Assembly: GCA_037190805.1 (NCBI GenBank)
Contig: JBBCJR010000012.1
Span: 13,161-77,160 of the forward strand
Reading direction: 5' to 3'
DNA length: 64,000 nucleotides
Source of the DNA: JBBCJR01 sp037190805
Lineage (GTDB): Bacteria; Pseudomonadota; Alphaproteobacteria; Sphingomonadales; Sphingomonadaceae
The first letter of the stretch is position 1, and each line of letters starts with the position of its first letter. The notes beneath the pieces are model-generated. The model searched no databases. It was given only the letters and a program-made list of their open reading frames with translations, and was not told the DNA's origin. Both the position numbers and the translations under genes were made by a program. Below, in pieces: positions 33,261 to 42,959 of this stretch.

Positions 33261-35987
33261 GTGGCCGTTCCTTTGCCTTTTCCCGCGCTGTTCGCAAGTC
33301 ATGCCGGCATCTGGCGCGCCGCCGCCGATGGCCGGGTGACGACGCTCGGGCGGGGCGAGGCGATGGCCGCCGCCGCCGAAACCCCACACATCCTGTTGAA
33401 CGCGCCCTTGACCGCCAGCCGCATCGGCTATCCCGAACTGTCGGGCCTCGACCTGCTGGAGCTGTTCGCCTTCGTCCATCCGGCCCGCTTCGCCGTGCCG
33501 ACGGCGGCGGCGCTTGCCCGCCTCCTCGACCTGCCGCAACCCGCCGACGATGCCGCGACGGTGATCACGTTGCGCACCGCCGCCGCCCGCCTGCTCGACA
33601 CGCTGGCCGATCCCGACTGGACGGCGCGCGACGGGGCGTGGAGCGGCGCACAGGCGCTCGCCCGCCTGCGCTGGCCGTGGGCCGCCGCAGTGCTGGGCCG
33701 GCTGGAACCGCCCGTCACGTCCGATCGCTGGCTGTTCTCGATCCTGCCCGAATGGGACGAAGCGCCGCCCCGTCCGCAGCCGCGCACCATCGCCCTCGCC
33801 CTGCCTGACGTCGCCGACCGTCTGGAACGGCTGGTCGGCACCAACGCCGAGGCACGCCAGGGCCAGCGAGACTTCGCCGCCGCCAGTGCCGCCGCCTTCG
33901 CGCCCCGCGCCGAACGCGATCGCCCCAATGTCGTGCTGGCCGAGGCAGGAACCGGCATCGGCAAGACGCTGGGCTACCTCGCCCCCGCCTCGCTATGGGC
34001 AGAACGGGCGGAAGGCACGGTGTGGCTGTCCACCTACACCAAGGCGCTCCAACGCCAGCTCGACGCCGAAACCCACCGCCTCGTGCGGGACCCCGCCGAA
34101 CGGAGCCGCCGCGTCGTCGTCCGCAAGGGGCGCGAAAACTATCTGTGCCTTCTCAATCTTGAGGACGCGATCCAGGGCGGCTTTCAGGGCCGCGCGGCGG
34201 TACTGGCGCAGCTGGTCATGCGCTGGGCCCGCTTCACCCGCGACGGCGATATGGTCGGCGGCGACCTGCCCGGCTGGCTGCCCAGCCTGTTCCGCCGCGC
34301 CGGCGCGACCGCGCTCACCGACCAGCGCGGCGAATGCGTCTATGCGGGCTGCCCGCACTATCGCCGTTGCTTCATCGAACGCTCGGTGCGCGCGGCCGCC
34401 GAGGCCGATCTGGTCATCGCCAACCACGCGCTGGTGATGCTGAGTGCGGCGAGGGCGCGCGACCCAGCCAGTCAGCCCAGCCGCATCGTCTTCGACGAGG
34501 GCCACCACCTGTTCGACGCCGCCGATTCGACCTTCGCCGTCTCGCTGGGCGGACGCGAGGCGATCGAGTTGAGGCGCTGGGTGCTGGGCCCCGAAGGTCG
34601 CTCGCGCGGCCGGCGGCGGGGGCTGGAGGCGCGGCTGTCCGACGTCGCCTCCTATGACCAGGCGGGCGGCGCCGCGCTGGCGGCGGCCGCACGTGCCGCC
34701 CACGACCTGCCGGCCGAGGGCTGGCTGACACGGCTCGCCGAAGGCGCCAGCTCGGGGCCGCTCGAACGCCTGCTCGGGGCCGTCCGCGCCACCGTTTATG
34801 CGCGGGCGAACGCGCAGGAGGCGGGCTATGGCATCGAGACCGAGGCCGCCGAACTCGACCTGCCACTGATCGAGGCGGCAGGCACCGCCGCAGAGGCGCT
34901 GGAGGGGCTCGCCCGTCCGCTTTCCGCCCTCGGCCAGCGGCTGGAGGCTGTGCTGTCCGATCCGCCCGACTGGCTGGACGGCATGGCCCGGGCGCGGATC
35001 GAGGGCGCCTTGGGCGGCCTTGCCCTGCGCGTTCAGACGCTGGCCGCCTGGGGTGCGCTGCTCGCCCGACTGGGCGGGCCGGTGGATGTGGATTTCGTCG
35101 ACTGGCTAGCGGTCGAACGGATCGAGGGGCGCGACTATGACATCGCCATCGAGCGCCGCTGGCTGGACCCGACACGGCCGCTTGCCGAAACGGTGCTCAA
35201 GCCCGCCCATGGGCTGATCGTCACGTCGGCAACGCTGCGCGGTGCCGAGGGCAGCTGGGCCGAGGCCGATATCGCCACCGGCGCGCACCATCTGGACTGC
35301 GCACCCCACCACTTCGCCGCCGCCAGCCCCTTCGACTATGCCGCGCAGGCCGAGGTCATCGTCGTCACCGACCTGCCCCGCGGCAACATCGCCGCGCTCG
35401 CCGGCGCCTATGCCGCGCTCGCCGAAGCCGCGGGCGGCGGGACGCTGGGGCTGTTCACCGCCATCCAACGGCTGAAGACGGTTCATGCCCGCATCGCCGA
35501 CCGGCTCGCGCGCGCAGGCCTCCCGCTCTATGCCCAGCATGTCGACCCGATCGACACCGGCACACTGGTCGACATCTTCCGCGACGACGCCCGCGCCTCG
35601 CTGCTCGGCACCGACGCGCTGCGGGACGGGGTCGACGTGCCCGGCCATTCGCTGCGGCTGGTGGTGATGGAGGGCGTGCCCTGGCCGCGCCCGACCATCC
35701 TTCACGCCGCCCGGCGCGCCGCCGGCGGCGGATCAATCCATGACGACCGCATCGTCCGTGCCCGGCTGGCGCAGGCCTTTGGCCGCCTGATCCGCCGCGC
35801 CGACGATCGGGGCCTGTTCGTCCTGCTGTCGGCAGCGACACCCAGCCGGCTGCTCTCCGCCTTTCCCCCCGGCACTCCGGTCCGCCGCCTGTCGCTCGAT
35901 CAGGCTGTCACGGAAGTGACGCTGAGGCTGGGGCAAGCTGCGATCGCTTCAGCCATGCACCCTGTCGACGTCGGGGATATGGCCTAG
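33261..35987 (+). CDS. DinG/YoaA-type iron-sulfur DNA helicase (XPD-like)
   Basis: A 908-residue superfamily 2 ATP-dependent 5'-3' DNA helicase. Walker A is VLAEAGTGIGKTLGYLAPAS; the DEAH box appears as RIVFDEGHHLFDAADS; the four-cysteine iron-sulfur cluster falls between them (Cys in YLCLLNLEDAI, then GECVYAGCPHYRRCFIE); motif V/VI residues are LLGTDALRDGVDVPGHSLRL and RLAQAFGRLIRRADDRG. It probably unwinds R-loops or displacement structures during repair. GTG 33261 is the first start that does not overlap lysS; no strong ribosome site is visible. Confidence 0.9.
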   Translation: MAVPLPFPALFASHAGIWRAAADGRVTTLGRGEAMAAAAETPHILLNAPLTASRIGYPELSGLDLLELFAFVHPARFAVPTAAALARLLDLPQPADDAATVITLRTAAARLLDTLADPDWTARDGAWSGAQALARLRWPWAAAVLGRLEPPVTSDRWLFSILPEWDEAPPRPQPRTIALALPDVADRLERLVGTNAEARQGQRDFAAASAAAFAPRAERDRPNVVLAEAGTGIGKTLGYLAPASLWAERAEGTVWLSTYTKALQRQLDAETHRLVRDPAERSRRVVVRKGRENYLCLLNLEDAIQGGFQGRAAVLAQLVMRWARFTRDGDMVGGDLPGWLPSLFRRAGATALTDQRGECVYAGCPHYRRCFIERSVRAAAEADLVIANHALVMLSAARARDPASQPSRIVFDEGHHLFDAADSTFAVSLGGREAIELRRWVLGPEGRSRGRRRGLEARLSDVASYDQAGGAALAAAARAAHDLPAEGWLTRLAEGASSGPLERLLGAVRATVYARANAQEAGYGIETEAAELDLPLIEAAGTAAEALEGLARPLSALGQRLEAVLSDPPDWLDGMARARIEGALGGLALRVQTLAAWGALLARLGGPVDVDFVDWLAVERIEGRDYDIAIERRWLDPTRPLAETVLKPAHGLIVTSATLRGAEGSWAEADIATGAHHLDCAPHHFAAASPFDYAAQAEVIVVTDLPRGNIAALAGAYAALAEAAGGGTLGLFTAIQRLKTVHARIADRLARAGLPLYAQHVDPIDTGTLVDIFRDDARASLLGTDALRDGVDVPGHSLRLVVMEGVPWPRPTILHAARRAAGGGSIHDDRIVRARLAQAFGRLIRRADDRGLFVLLSAATPSRLLSAFPPGTPVRRLSLDQAVTEVTLRLGQAAIASAMHPVDVGDMA

Positions 35988-36058
35988 GCAAATCACCGCC
36001 GATGCGGCATCTACGGGATCGGAGCCGGCGAGGATTTGCCGGGAATGGGATAGCCGGT

Positions 36059-36607
36059 TTGAAGACGCTGACACTGTTGAGGCACGCCAAGTCGAGTTGG
36101 GATGACCGCGTGGCCCGTGATTTCGATCGTCCACTCAATGCCCGCGGCACCCGCGCCGCCCGCACCATGGGGACGGAGATGCAGCGCCTCGGCCTCGCCT
36201 TCGATCGCGTCGTCGCCTCGCCCGCCGTCCGGGTCCGGGATACGCTGGCGGGCGTGGGGGCCGGCTATGGCCCGCTGCCCGAGCCCGTGTTCGAGACCCG
36301 CATCTACCTCGCCTCGGCCGACACCCTGCTCGACATCGTGCAGGCGACGTCCGACGCCGCCGACCGGCTGTTGCTGGTCGGGCACAATCCGGGCCTGGAA
36401 GACCTAGTTTTCCTCCTCGTCCCCGACGAAGACGATGATGTCGAGCGCGACAAGGTCGAGGAAAAATACCCCACCGCCGCGCTGGCCGAGATTGTCTTCG
36501 ACACCGACAGCTGGACCGACGCCGCCGCCGGTACCGGCCGGCTGGTCCGTTTTCTTCGCCCACGCGACCTTGATGCCGCGCTGGGGCCTGACCCCAACGA
36601 CCCGTGA
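36059..36607 (+). CDS. sixA: SixA-like histidine phosphatase
   Basis: A 182-residue phosphatase of the histidine phosphatase superfamily. The catalytic RHG-type motif is LTLLRHAKSSWDD; the second His is in LLLVGHNPGLEDLVFLL; FDRPLNARGTRAARTMG and VVASPAVRVRDT are also typical. SixA of E. coli dephosphorylates HPt/phosphohistidine in signalling or the nitrogen PTS; the target here is unknown. The start is TTG 36059 with GGGA eight bases upstream; no ATG is suitable. It overlaps the next gene by four bases. Confidence 0.85.
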   Translation: MKTLTLLRHAKSSWDDRVARDFDRPLNARGTRAARTMGTEMQRLGLAFDRVVASPAVRVRDTLAGVGAGYGPLPEPVFETRIYLASADTLLDIVQATSDAADRLLLVGHNPGLEDLVFLLVPDEDDDVERDKVEEKYPTAALAEIVFDTDSWTDAAAGTGRLVRFLRPRDLDAALGPDPNDP

Positions 36608-37572
36608 CCGTCGCGGCCGACCTTCGCGCCCGCCTGCGGCTGCCGGTGATCGCGGCGCCGATGTTCCTGATTTCCGGCCCGGCGCTGGTCATCGCCCAGT
36701 GCAAGGCGGGCATCGTCGGTAGCTTTCCCGCCCTCAACGCCCGGCCGCAGAGCCAGCTCGACGAGTGGCTGCACGAAATCCGCGAAGCGCTGGCCGCGCA
36801 TGACCGCGACCATCCGGACCGGCCGGCGGCGCCGTTCGCGGTCAACCAGATCGTTCACCGCTCCAACGACCGGCTTGAGGCTGACATGGCGACGATCGCG
36901 GCCCACAAGGTGCCGATCGTCATCACATCTCTGGGCGCGCGGCCGGACGTCAACGATGCCGTCCATGGCTGGGGCGGCATCACGCTCCATGACGTCATCA
37001 ACCGTCGGTTCGCAACAAAGGCCCTCGAAAAGGGTGCCGACGGGCTGATTGCGGTCTCGGCGGGCGCCGGCGGCCATGCCGGTACCCAGTCCCCCTTCGC
37101 GCTCGTTCAGGAAATCCGGGCGACGTTCGACGGCCCGCTGGCCCTCTCGGGTGCCATTGCCACGGGCCGCTCGGTGTTGGCGGCCGAGGCCATGGGGGCC
37201 GATTTCGCCTATATGGGCTCAGCCTTCATCGCCACCGAGGAAGCCAATGCGGCGGACACCTACAAGCAAGCGATCGTCGCCGGCGGGGCGGAGGATATCG
37301 TCTATTCCGATCTCTTCACCGGCATTCATGGCAACTATCTGAAGGCTTCCGTCATCGCTGCCGGGCTCGACCCCGATCACTTGCCGGAAAAGGGCGAAAC
37401 GATGAGCTTCGGTTCCGGTGGCGCCTCGGCGGCGAAGGCGTGGCGCGATATCTGGGGGTCTGGCCAGGGCATCGGCGCCATCGACCGGCAAGCCAGCGTT
37501 GCCGACTATGTCGAACGACTGGCAAAGGACTATCGAGCAGCGCGCGACAGCCTGTGCCCGCTGGACCGGTGA
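36604..37572 (+). CDS. nitronate monooxygenase-type NAD(P)H-dependent flavin oxidoreductase
   Basis: A 322-residue FMN TIM-barrel protein, the compact form of the family. IAAPMFLISGPALVIAQCKA opens the barrel; QIVHRSNDRLEADMATIAAH, the phosphate-binding LIAVSAGAGGHAGTQSPFAL, and ALSGAIATGRSVLAAEAMGA, then DFAYMGSAFIATEEA follow. It may oxidise alkyl nitronates or act as a general flavin reductase. It starts with a GTG in the GTGA overlap of the sixA stop, so the two are cotranslated. Its stop is one base from that of queF on the other strand. Confidence 0.86.
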   Translation: MTVAADLRARLRLPVIAAPMFLISGPALVIAQCKAGIVGSFPALNARPQSQLDEWLHEIREALAAHDRDHPDRPAAPFAVNQIVHRSNDRLEADMATIAAHKVPIVITSLGARPDVNDAVHGWGGITLHDVINRRFATKALEKGADGLIAVSAGAGGHAGTQSPFALVQEIRATFDGPLALSGAIATGRSVLAAEAMGADFAYMGSAFIATEEANAADTYKQAIVAGGAEDIVYSDLFTGIHGNYLKASVIAAGLDPDHLPEKGETMSFGSGGASAAKAWRDIWGSGQGIGAIDRQASVADYVERLAKDYRAARDSLCPLDR

Positions 37573-37573
37573 C

Positions 37574-38020
37574 TCACCCCCGTCCGCGATAAGCGGGAAC
37601 ACCCTGATCCGGCAGCCACAGCCCTTCCGGCGGCGCTCCCGATTGCCAGAACACGTCGATCGGCATGCCCCCGCGCGGATACCAATAGCCGCCGATCCTC
37701 AGCCACTGAGGCGCCATTTCGGCGAACAGCCGCTCGCCGATGCCGACGGTGACGTCCTCGTGAAAACCGGCATGGTTACGGAAGGCGCCCAGAAACAGCT
37801 TCAGCGACTTCGATTCGACGATCCGCTCGGCCGGCGCGAAGTCGATGACCAGATGCGCGAAATCGGGCTGCCCGGTGACCGGGCACAGCGAGGTGAACTC
37901 CGGCTGGACGAAGCGGACCAGATAGGGCCGGCCCGGCCGAGGGTTCGGCGGATAGTCGAGCATCGCCGCTTCGGGTGAGGCCGGCAGCGACGAGGTCTGG
38001 CCAAGATGGGTGAGGGTCAT
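37574..38020 (-). CDS. queF: NADPH-dependent preQ0 reductase
   Basis: A 148-residue tunnelling-fold enzyme reducing 7-cyano-7-deazaguanine to preQ1 for queuosine in tRNA. The active-site Cys is in EFTSLCPVTGQPDFAHLVI; the QueF motif with the NADPH-binding residues is ESKSLKLFLGAFRNHAGFHE. This is the short monodomain form. AAAGGGCGGGGC before the ATG sets the start. murI lies 22 bases upstream on the same strand, so they are probably cotranscribed. Confidence 0.94.
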   Translation of the reverse strand: MTLTHLGQTSSLPASPEAAMLDYPPNPRPGRPYLVRFVQPEFTSLCPVTGQPDFAHLVIDFAPAERIVESKSLKLFLGAFRNHAGFHEDVTVGIGERLFAEMAPQWLRIGGYWYPRGGMPIDVFWQSGAPPEGLWLPDQGVPAYRGRG

Positions 38021-38042
38021 GCCCCGCCCTTTAATCGAGGCA

Positions 38043-38840
38043 TCACAGAATCTCCACTCGCACGAGACCGTAGCGGGCCAGCGCCGGCGCCAGCGCGGCA
38101 ACGTCCGGGCCATCGCGGGTAAAGACGGCAATGCCTGGCGCGGGCGCATCCGGCCACTCCTGCCCTTCGGTCAGATGAGCGATGCGCCGGGCGATACCCG
38201 GCCCGCCATCGACAAAATGGAGCGATCGCGGCGCGGCGGCGATCAGGTCCTCGGCGACCAGCGGAAAATGGGTACAGGCCAGCACCACGACGTCCATCCG
38301 ATCGCCTCCCGGCTGTCCGGTGAGCCCGGCAAGCGCGGCGGCATAATCGTCGGCTGACGTCGCCTCGCCATGCAATTTCGCCTCGGCCAGTTCGACCAGG
38401 CGAGCGGAACCGTGGCGCAGCACGAGGCAATCGGCGGCGAACTCGGCTGACAGCCGGTCGACATAGGGTTGGCGGACGGTCGCCTCGGTTCCCAACACGC
38501 CGATGACCCGGCTTTGGCTGAGCGCCGCCGCTGGCTTGATCGCGGGCACCGTCCCGACCACCGGCAGATCGAGAGCGGCGCGCACCGGGCCGAGGGCGAT
38601 GGTGGAGGCGGTATTGCAGGCGATGACGACCAGACGCGGCCGGTAGCGTTCGACCAGCCGGCCGAGCAATGCCGGGACGCGGGCGGCAATCTCGACCTCG
38701 CTACGCGTCCCATAGGGGAAACCGGCATTGTCGGCGGCGTAGACCACGGGTGCACGCGGCAGCAGGGCTCGCGTCGGTTCCAACACCGACAGGCCGCCAA
38801 CGCCCGAATCGAAGAACAGCAGCGGGCGATCATCAGCCAT
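38043..38840 (-). CDS. murI: glutamate racemase
   Basis: A 265-residue cofactor-independent racemase supplying D-glutamate for murein. LLFFDSGVGGLSVLEPTRAL opens the domain; the two catalytic cysteines are in VVIACNTASTIAL and VVLACTHFPLVAEDLI; YAADNAGFPYGTR and VDGGPGIARRI complete the site. queF follows 22 bases downstream. A strong terminator separates it from the pal gene upstream. Confidence 0.94.
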   Translation of the reverse strand: MADDRPLLFFDSGVGGLSVLEPTRALLPRAPVVYAADNAGFPYGTRSEVEIAARVPALLGRLVERYRPRLVVIACNTASTIALGPVRAALDLPVVGTVPAIKPAAALSQSRVIGVLGTEATVRQPYVDRLSAEFAADCLVLRHGSARLVELAEAKLHGEATSADDYAAALAGLTGQPGGDRMDVVVLACTHFPLVAEDLIAAAPRSLHFVDGGPGIARRIAHLTEGQEWPDAPAPGIAVFTRDGPDVAALAPALARYGLVRVEIL

Positions 38841-38885
38841 GCCGCGCTTCTAAAGCCAGTCCGCCGCAAGCGGAAGCGGCGCCGG

Positions 38886-38928
38886 CCGAAAACGAAACGG
38901 GCCGGGCGACTAATGCCGCCCGGCCCGT
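38886..38928 (-). terminator. rho-independent terminator of the tol-pal operon
   Basis: A perfect 12-bp stem: ACGGGCCGGGCG (38897-38908) pairs with CGCCCGGCCCGT (38917-38928) across an 8-base loop. Read on the minus strand the stem is followed by TTCGTTTTC, a T-rich tail. It sits 25 bases past the pal stop and upstream of murI. Confidence 0.85.
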
Positions 38929-38953
38929 CCGTACTTCCAACGTCGAGAACCGC

Positions 38954-39493
38954 TTAGGACGCGGCGCCCGAGATGATCACCGTGACCGCGCGGCGGTTCT
39001 GCGACCAGGCCGTCTCGTCGGTGCCGTCGACCGCGGGACGCTCCTTGCCATAGCTGATCGTCGTGATGCGATCGGCCGAGACGCCGTGCGACGCCAGATA
39101 GTTCTTGGCCGAATTGGCGCGCCGGTCACCCAGCGCGAGGTTGTATTCGCGGGTGCCGCGCTCGTCGCAATGACCTTCGACGGTGATCCGGACCTGCGGA
39201 TACTGAGCCAGCCATGCCGCCTGACGGTCGAGCGTCGCCCGCGCCTCGCTGTCGATGTCATAGGCGTCGGTCGCGAACAGGACGCGATCCGAACCGGACT
39301 TCTCCAAGAAGTCGGCGGCCGAGCCGGGAACCGTGCCCTGCTGAACGACGCCGGTATCGGGGCCGGGGGTCGGGGTCGGCGCCGGGGTCGAGGTCTGCGG
39401 CGGCGGCGGCGGCAGGTCCTTCGGCTTCTTCGAGCAGGCGGCGGTCGCGGCAAGGCCCGCAACCAGAACCAGGGTCAAAGTCTTCGATGCCAT
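38954..39493 (-). CDS. pal: peptidoglycan-associated lipoprotein Pal
   Basis: A 179-residue outer-membrane lipoprotein that ties the envelope to murein and completes the Tol-Pal constriction machine. The signal peptide ends AATAAC with the lipidated Cys at 20; a proline-rich linker (residues 24-45) leads to the OmpA-C domain with VRITVEGHCDERGTREYNLA and LGDRRANSAKNYL, holding the diaminopimelate-binding Asp and Arg. AGAGGAGACAAG ahead of the ATG is a strong site. Last gene of the ruvB-tol block, closed by a terminator. Confidence 0.95.
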   Translation of the reverse strand: MASKTLTLVLVAGLAATAACSKKPKDLPPPPPQTSTPAPTPTPGPDTGVVQQGTVPGSAADFLEKSGSDRVLFATDAYDIDSEARATLDRQAAWLAQYPQVRITVEGHCDERGTREYNLALGDRRANSAKNYLASHGVSADRITTISYGKERPAVDGTDETAWSQNRRAVTVIISGAAS

Positions 39494-39544
39494 GTCTTGT
39501 CTCCTCTGTTACACGTCTTTCAAACACCCCCCGTGGGTACGGGA

Positions 39545-40882
39545 TCAAGGCATAAGTGGTGACCAGGACGGGTCGGACCCGTCCAGCGGCGTGGGAATAC
39601 GGCGTTCGTTGACGCCGGTCAGATCCACCGACCAGAGCTGGGAACGGTCCCAGCCGATCGAGCGGAAGAACATGATGACGCGGCCGTTCGGCGACCAGCT
39701 TGGCCCTTCGTCATGATTGCTGTCGGTCAGCAGCTGCTGACCCGATCCGTCCGGCCGCATGGTGCCGATGCGGAAGATGCCGCCGTCGATCTTGGTGAAG
39801 GCGATGAGGTCGCCGCGCGGGCTCCACACCGGGGTCCCATAGCGGCCGCCGCCAAAGCTGATCCGCTGCTGGTTCGATCCGTCGGCGTTCATCACATAAA
39901 GCTGCTGCCCGCCGCTGCGATCCGATTCGAACACGATCTTCGATCCGTCGGGGGAATAGCTGGCGGCCGAATCGATTCCCGGCGAATTGGTCAGCCGGGT
40001 CAGCCCGCCGCCCGACGCCGAGATGCGATAGATGTCGGTATTCCCACCGATCGCCATCGAAAAGACAATCGAATTGCCATCGGGCGAGAAGCGCGGGCTG
40101 AACGTCATGTTCGGCAGGTCGGCGACCATCCGCTGTGATCCGCTGGCGATGTCGTAAACGTAGATGCGCGGGCGATTGCCGGCATAGCTCATATAGACGA
40201 TCGTCTGCTGCGACGGCGAGAAGCGCGGGGTCAGCACCAGGTTCTGGCCGTTCGTCAGGATGCGGTGGTTGAAGCCGTCCTGATCCATGATCGCCAGCCG
40301 CTTGATGCGGTTCTTGGCGGGACCTGTTTCCGACACATAGATCACCCGGCTATCGAAATAGGGGCCTTCGCCAGTCAGACGGGTGTAGACGGTGTCGGCA
40401 CATTTATGGGCCGCGCGCCGCCAGAACTGGGGCTGGACGACGAAGCCCTGACGGGCGAGTTCGGTCTTCAGGAAAACATCGTAGAGATAGCAGCCCACGG
40501 TCAGCGTGCCGTCGGGATTGGTCTGAACGAAGCCCTGGACCAGCGCCTGGGCCGAGCGGGTCTGCCATGCCGGAAAGTCCGGGGCCGCGACCTGGCCGAA
40601 CGAAACCTGCGGCAGATTGCCCTCGATCGGCCTGAACAAGCCCGAATTGCGTAAGTCGTTGCTGACCACTTCGGCGACTTTGACACCCAGTTCCGTCGTC
40701 GACCCGGCCGAGGTCGCCTGCGGCGCGGGCGTCGGCATCACCGGTATGGCGATCGGCATCGGCGCCTGGATGCCGCCCGAGATGTCGACACGCAACTGGG
40801 CCGCAGCCGGAACGGCGGCGGCCAGCGTGACGATCCCGGTCAGCGTGGCAACCCAGCGGACAAGGGGGGAAAACAGGCGCAT
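39545..40882 (-). CDS. tolB: Tol-Pal system protein TolB
   Basis: A 445-residue periplasmic protein that shuttles between TolA and Pal. Signal peptide with FSPLVRWVATLTGIVTLAAA and cleavage near PAAAQLRVD; an N-terminal alpha/beta domain (VSNDLRNSGLFRPIEGNLPQ); then a C-terminal six-bladed propeller with repeats such as PRFSPSQQTIVYMSYAG, PRFSPDGNSIVFSMAIGG and ASYSPDGSKIVFESDRSGG. AAGGAG before ATG 40882 sets the start; a longer upstream frame into the tolA gap lacks a signal. The 51 bases before pal contain its ribosome site. Confidence 0.95.
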   Translation of the reverse strand: MRLFSPLVRWVATLTGIVTLAAAVPAAAQLRVDISGGIQAPMPIAIPVMPTPAPQATSAGSTTELGVKVAEVVSNDLRNSGLFRPIEGNLPQVSFGQVAAPDFPAWQTRSAQALVQGFVQTNPDGTLTVGCYLYDVFLKTELARQGFVVQPQFWRRAAHKCADTVYTRLTGEGPYFDSRVIYVSETGPAKNRIKRLAIMDQDGFNHRILTNGQNLVLTPRFSPSQQTIVYMSYAGNRPRIYVYDIASGSQRMVADLPNMTFSPRFSPDGNSIVFSMAIGGNTDIYRISASGGGLTRLTNSPGIDSAASYSPDGSKIVFESDRSGGQQLYVMNADGSNQQRISFGGGRYGTPVWSPRGDLIAFTKIDGGIFRIGTMRPDGSGQQLLTDSNHDEGPSWSPNGRVIMFFRSIGWDRSQLWSVDLTGVNERRIPTPLDGSDPSWSPLMP

Positions 40883-40922
40883 CAACTTCTCCTTGCCCCC
40901 GAGCCGGTACTTTGACCGGGGA

Positions 40923-40951
40923 TTATTACGGCTGTCAAATACTGCTGTCGA
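40923..40951 (-). promoter_or_regulatory. possible internal promoter for tolB-pal
   Basis: Minus strand: TCGACA (40951-40946), a 17-base spacer, then TAATAA (40928-40923), in the 95-base gap between tolA and tolB, the largest gap within the block. The -35 matches TTGACA at five of six bases; the -10 is weaker. A CCGGT/ACCGG stem lies just downstream. Confidence 0.35.
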
Positions 40952-40977
40952 CCGATCCCCACAACGCATGTCGCACC

Positions 40978-41793
40978 TCATTGCCGTGACAATTTTACGT
41001 CAAACGGAAAGTCGACCTGTTTCCAGTGGTCATAGAGATCTTCCGGCAGGTTGATGGGGGCGCAGCGCGACACCGCGCGCTTCGCCGCATCCTCGAACGG
41101 TGCCAGATAGGCGCGATTGGCGGCATTGACGCCGTCGCGTTCCGTAACCTCCAGCGGCCCCTGCACCGCCCCGTTACGCGCGAAGTTCACCCGCACCGTG
41201 ACGATCAGCTGGTTGATCTCCACAGCCCCTGTCGGCGGCTGCCAGCAAGGACGGATCTGCGACCGCAGCGCGGCGGCCAGCGACGCCGCCTGGACACCGG
41301 TCAGCGCGGCGGGCGAACTGTCGGGCGGTGAGCGCCCGATGACACTGCCGAGCCAATTGCTGTCCAGCCGCTCGCGGGGCCGCGTCGGGGCAGGCGACGG
41401 CCGTGCCGCGGGTTTTTCCGGCGCGGGCTTGGCCGCCGGCTTCGGCGGGGCGGGCTTGGGCGGCGCTGGCTTCGGTTCCGGCCTGGGCGTCGGTGTCGGC
41501 GTGGGGCGTGGCGGTGGCGGCGCGGGTTCGGGCGGAGCCGGCGTCGGCTCGGGAGCGGGTTCCGATTGTTCCGGTTCCGGCGGCGGCAAGGTCGGCGTCG
41601 GCCCGACCTCGGGCGCAGCCGGACGGGCTGCTTCGGGCGTCGATGATTCCAGCGCGACGATATCCACCGCCATCGCATCCTCGGGCGGGGCAAGCTGGCG
41701 CTTGGCCGACAGCCAGCCGAGCGACAGCGCGCCGAACAGCAGCGCGTGTCCGGCGAAGGCGATCAGCAGCCCGTTGCGTTCCGCCCGATCCAT
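40978..41793 (-). CDS. tolA: TolA-like protein with TonB-type C-terminal domain
   Basis: A 271-residue inner-membrane protein. One N-terminal membrane segment (NGLLIAFAGHALLFGALSLG), a long Pro/Ala/Glu/Lys-rich extended region (residues about 50-135, PxP and KPAPP repeats) that crosses the periplasm, then a globular domain with LAAALRSQIRPCWQPPTGAV and VTVRVNFARNGAVQGPL, and a Cys in KRAVSRCAPINLPEDLYD. Proline-rich spacing replaces the helical domain II of E. coli TolA. Part of the energised Tol-Pal chain with TolQ and TolR. Confidence 0.9.
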   Translation of the reverse strand: MDRAERNGLLIAFAGHALLFGALSLGWLSAKRQLAPPEDAMAVDIVALESSTPEAARPAAPEVGPTPTLPPPEPEQSEPAPEPTPAPPEPAPPPPRPTPTPTPRPEPKPAPPKPAPPKPAAKPAPEKPAARPSPAPTRPRERLDSNWLGSVIGRSPPDSSPAALTGVQAASLAAALRSQIRPCWQPPTGAVEINQLIVTVRVNFARNGAVQGPLEVTERDGVNAANRAYLAPFEDAAKRAVSRCAPINLPEDLYDHWKQVDFPFDVKLSRQ

Positions 41794-41809
41794 CAGCGCG
41801 CGCCCGTCG

Positions 41810-42258
<449 letters not shown>

Positions 42259-42259
<1 letters not shown>

Positions 42260-42954
42260 CAGGCGCGTCCGTCCAGTTCGCGCGACAGGGTGGCGTGCAA
42301 TTCGTCCGCAAAGCCGGTCAGCCGCCCCTCGATCCGTCCCACCCGGTGCAGCAGCCGGTTATAGCCGATCACCGCCGGAATGGCCGCGAACAGGCCGATC
42401 GCGGTGGCGAACAGCGCCTCCGCGATGCCCGGCGCGACCACGGCAAGCGAGGTGTTCTGCGCGCCGGCGATGGCCGTGAAGCTGCGCATGATGCCCCAGA
42501 CGGTGCCGAACAGACCGACGAACGGGGCCACGGAGCCGACGGTCGCCAGGATGTTCAGCCGGTCCGAGAGCTCCTCGACCTCGCGCTGGGCCGCCGAACT
42601 GAGGATCATGTGCAGGCGGGCGCGCAGTCCCTCGCGGTCCAGCACCTTGCCCTTCAGCGACTGACGCCATTCGCCCATTCCGGCGGTGAAGACGCGCGCG
42701 GCCGGCAGATCCGACTTCGCCGCCTTGACGGCCAGCGCCTCGACATCGTCGGTGGACCAGAAGCTTTCCTCGAACCGCTCGGTCTGCTTGTCGAGTGCCT
42801 TGAGGCGGCGACCATGGCTGATGATGATCGCCCAGGTCCAGACGCTGGCCAAGAGCAGGCCCAGCATCACCGCCTTGACGATGATGTCGGCCTGCAGGAA
42901 CAGCGCCAGCGGCGACAGGGTCTCGGCGCCCTTCATGACCAGCTCTCCATCCAT
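42259..42954 (-). CDS. tolQ: Tol-Pal system protein TolQ
   Basis: A 231-residue ExbB/TolQ-type membrane channel component. Segment 1 is VKAVMLGLLLASVWTWAIII, followed by a cytoplasmic region (FEESFWSTDDVEALAVKAAK) and the paired segments NILATVGSVAPFVGLFGTVW and APGIAEALFATAIGLFAAIP. Two start codons, 42954 and 42936, each carry the same GGAGAGCTG ribosome site because a 12-base sequence is duplicated 21 bases apart. ATG 42954, five bases past the ybgC stop, is listed; 42936 is equally plausible. Confidence 0.93.
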
Positions 42955-42959
42955 CCCGT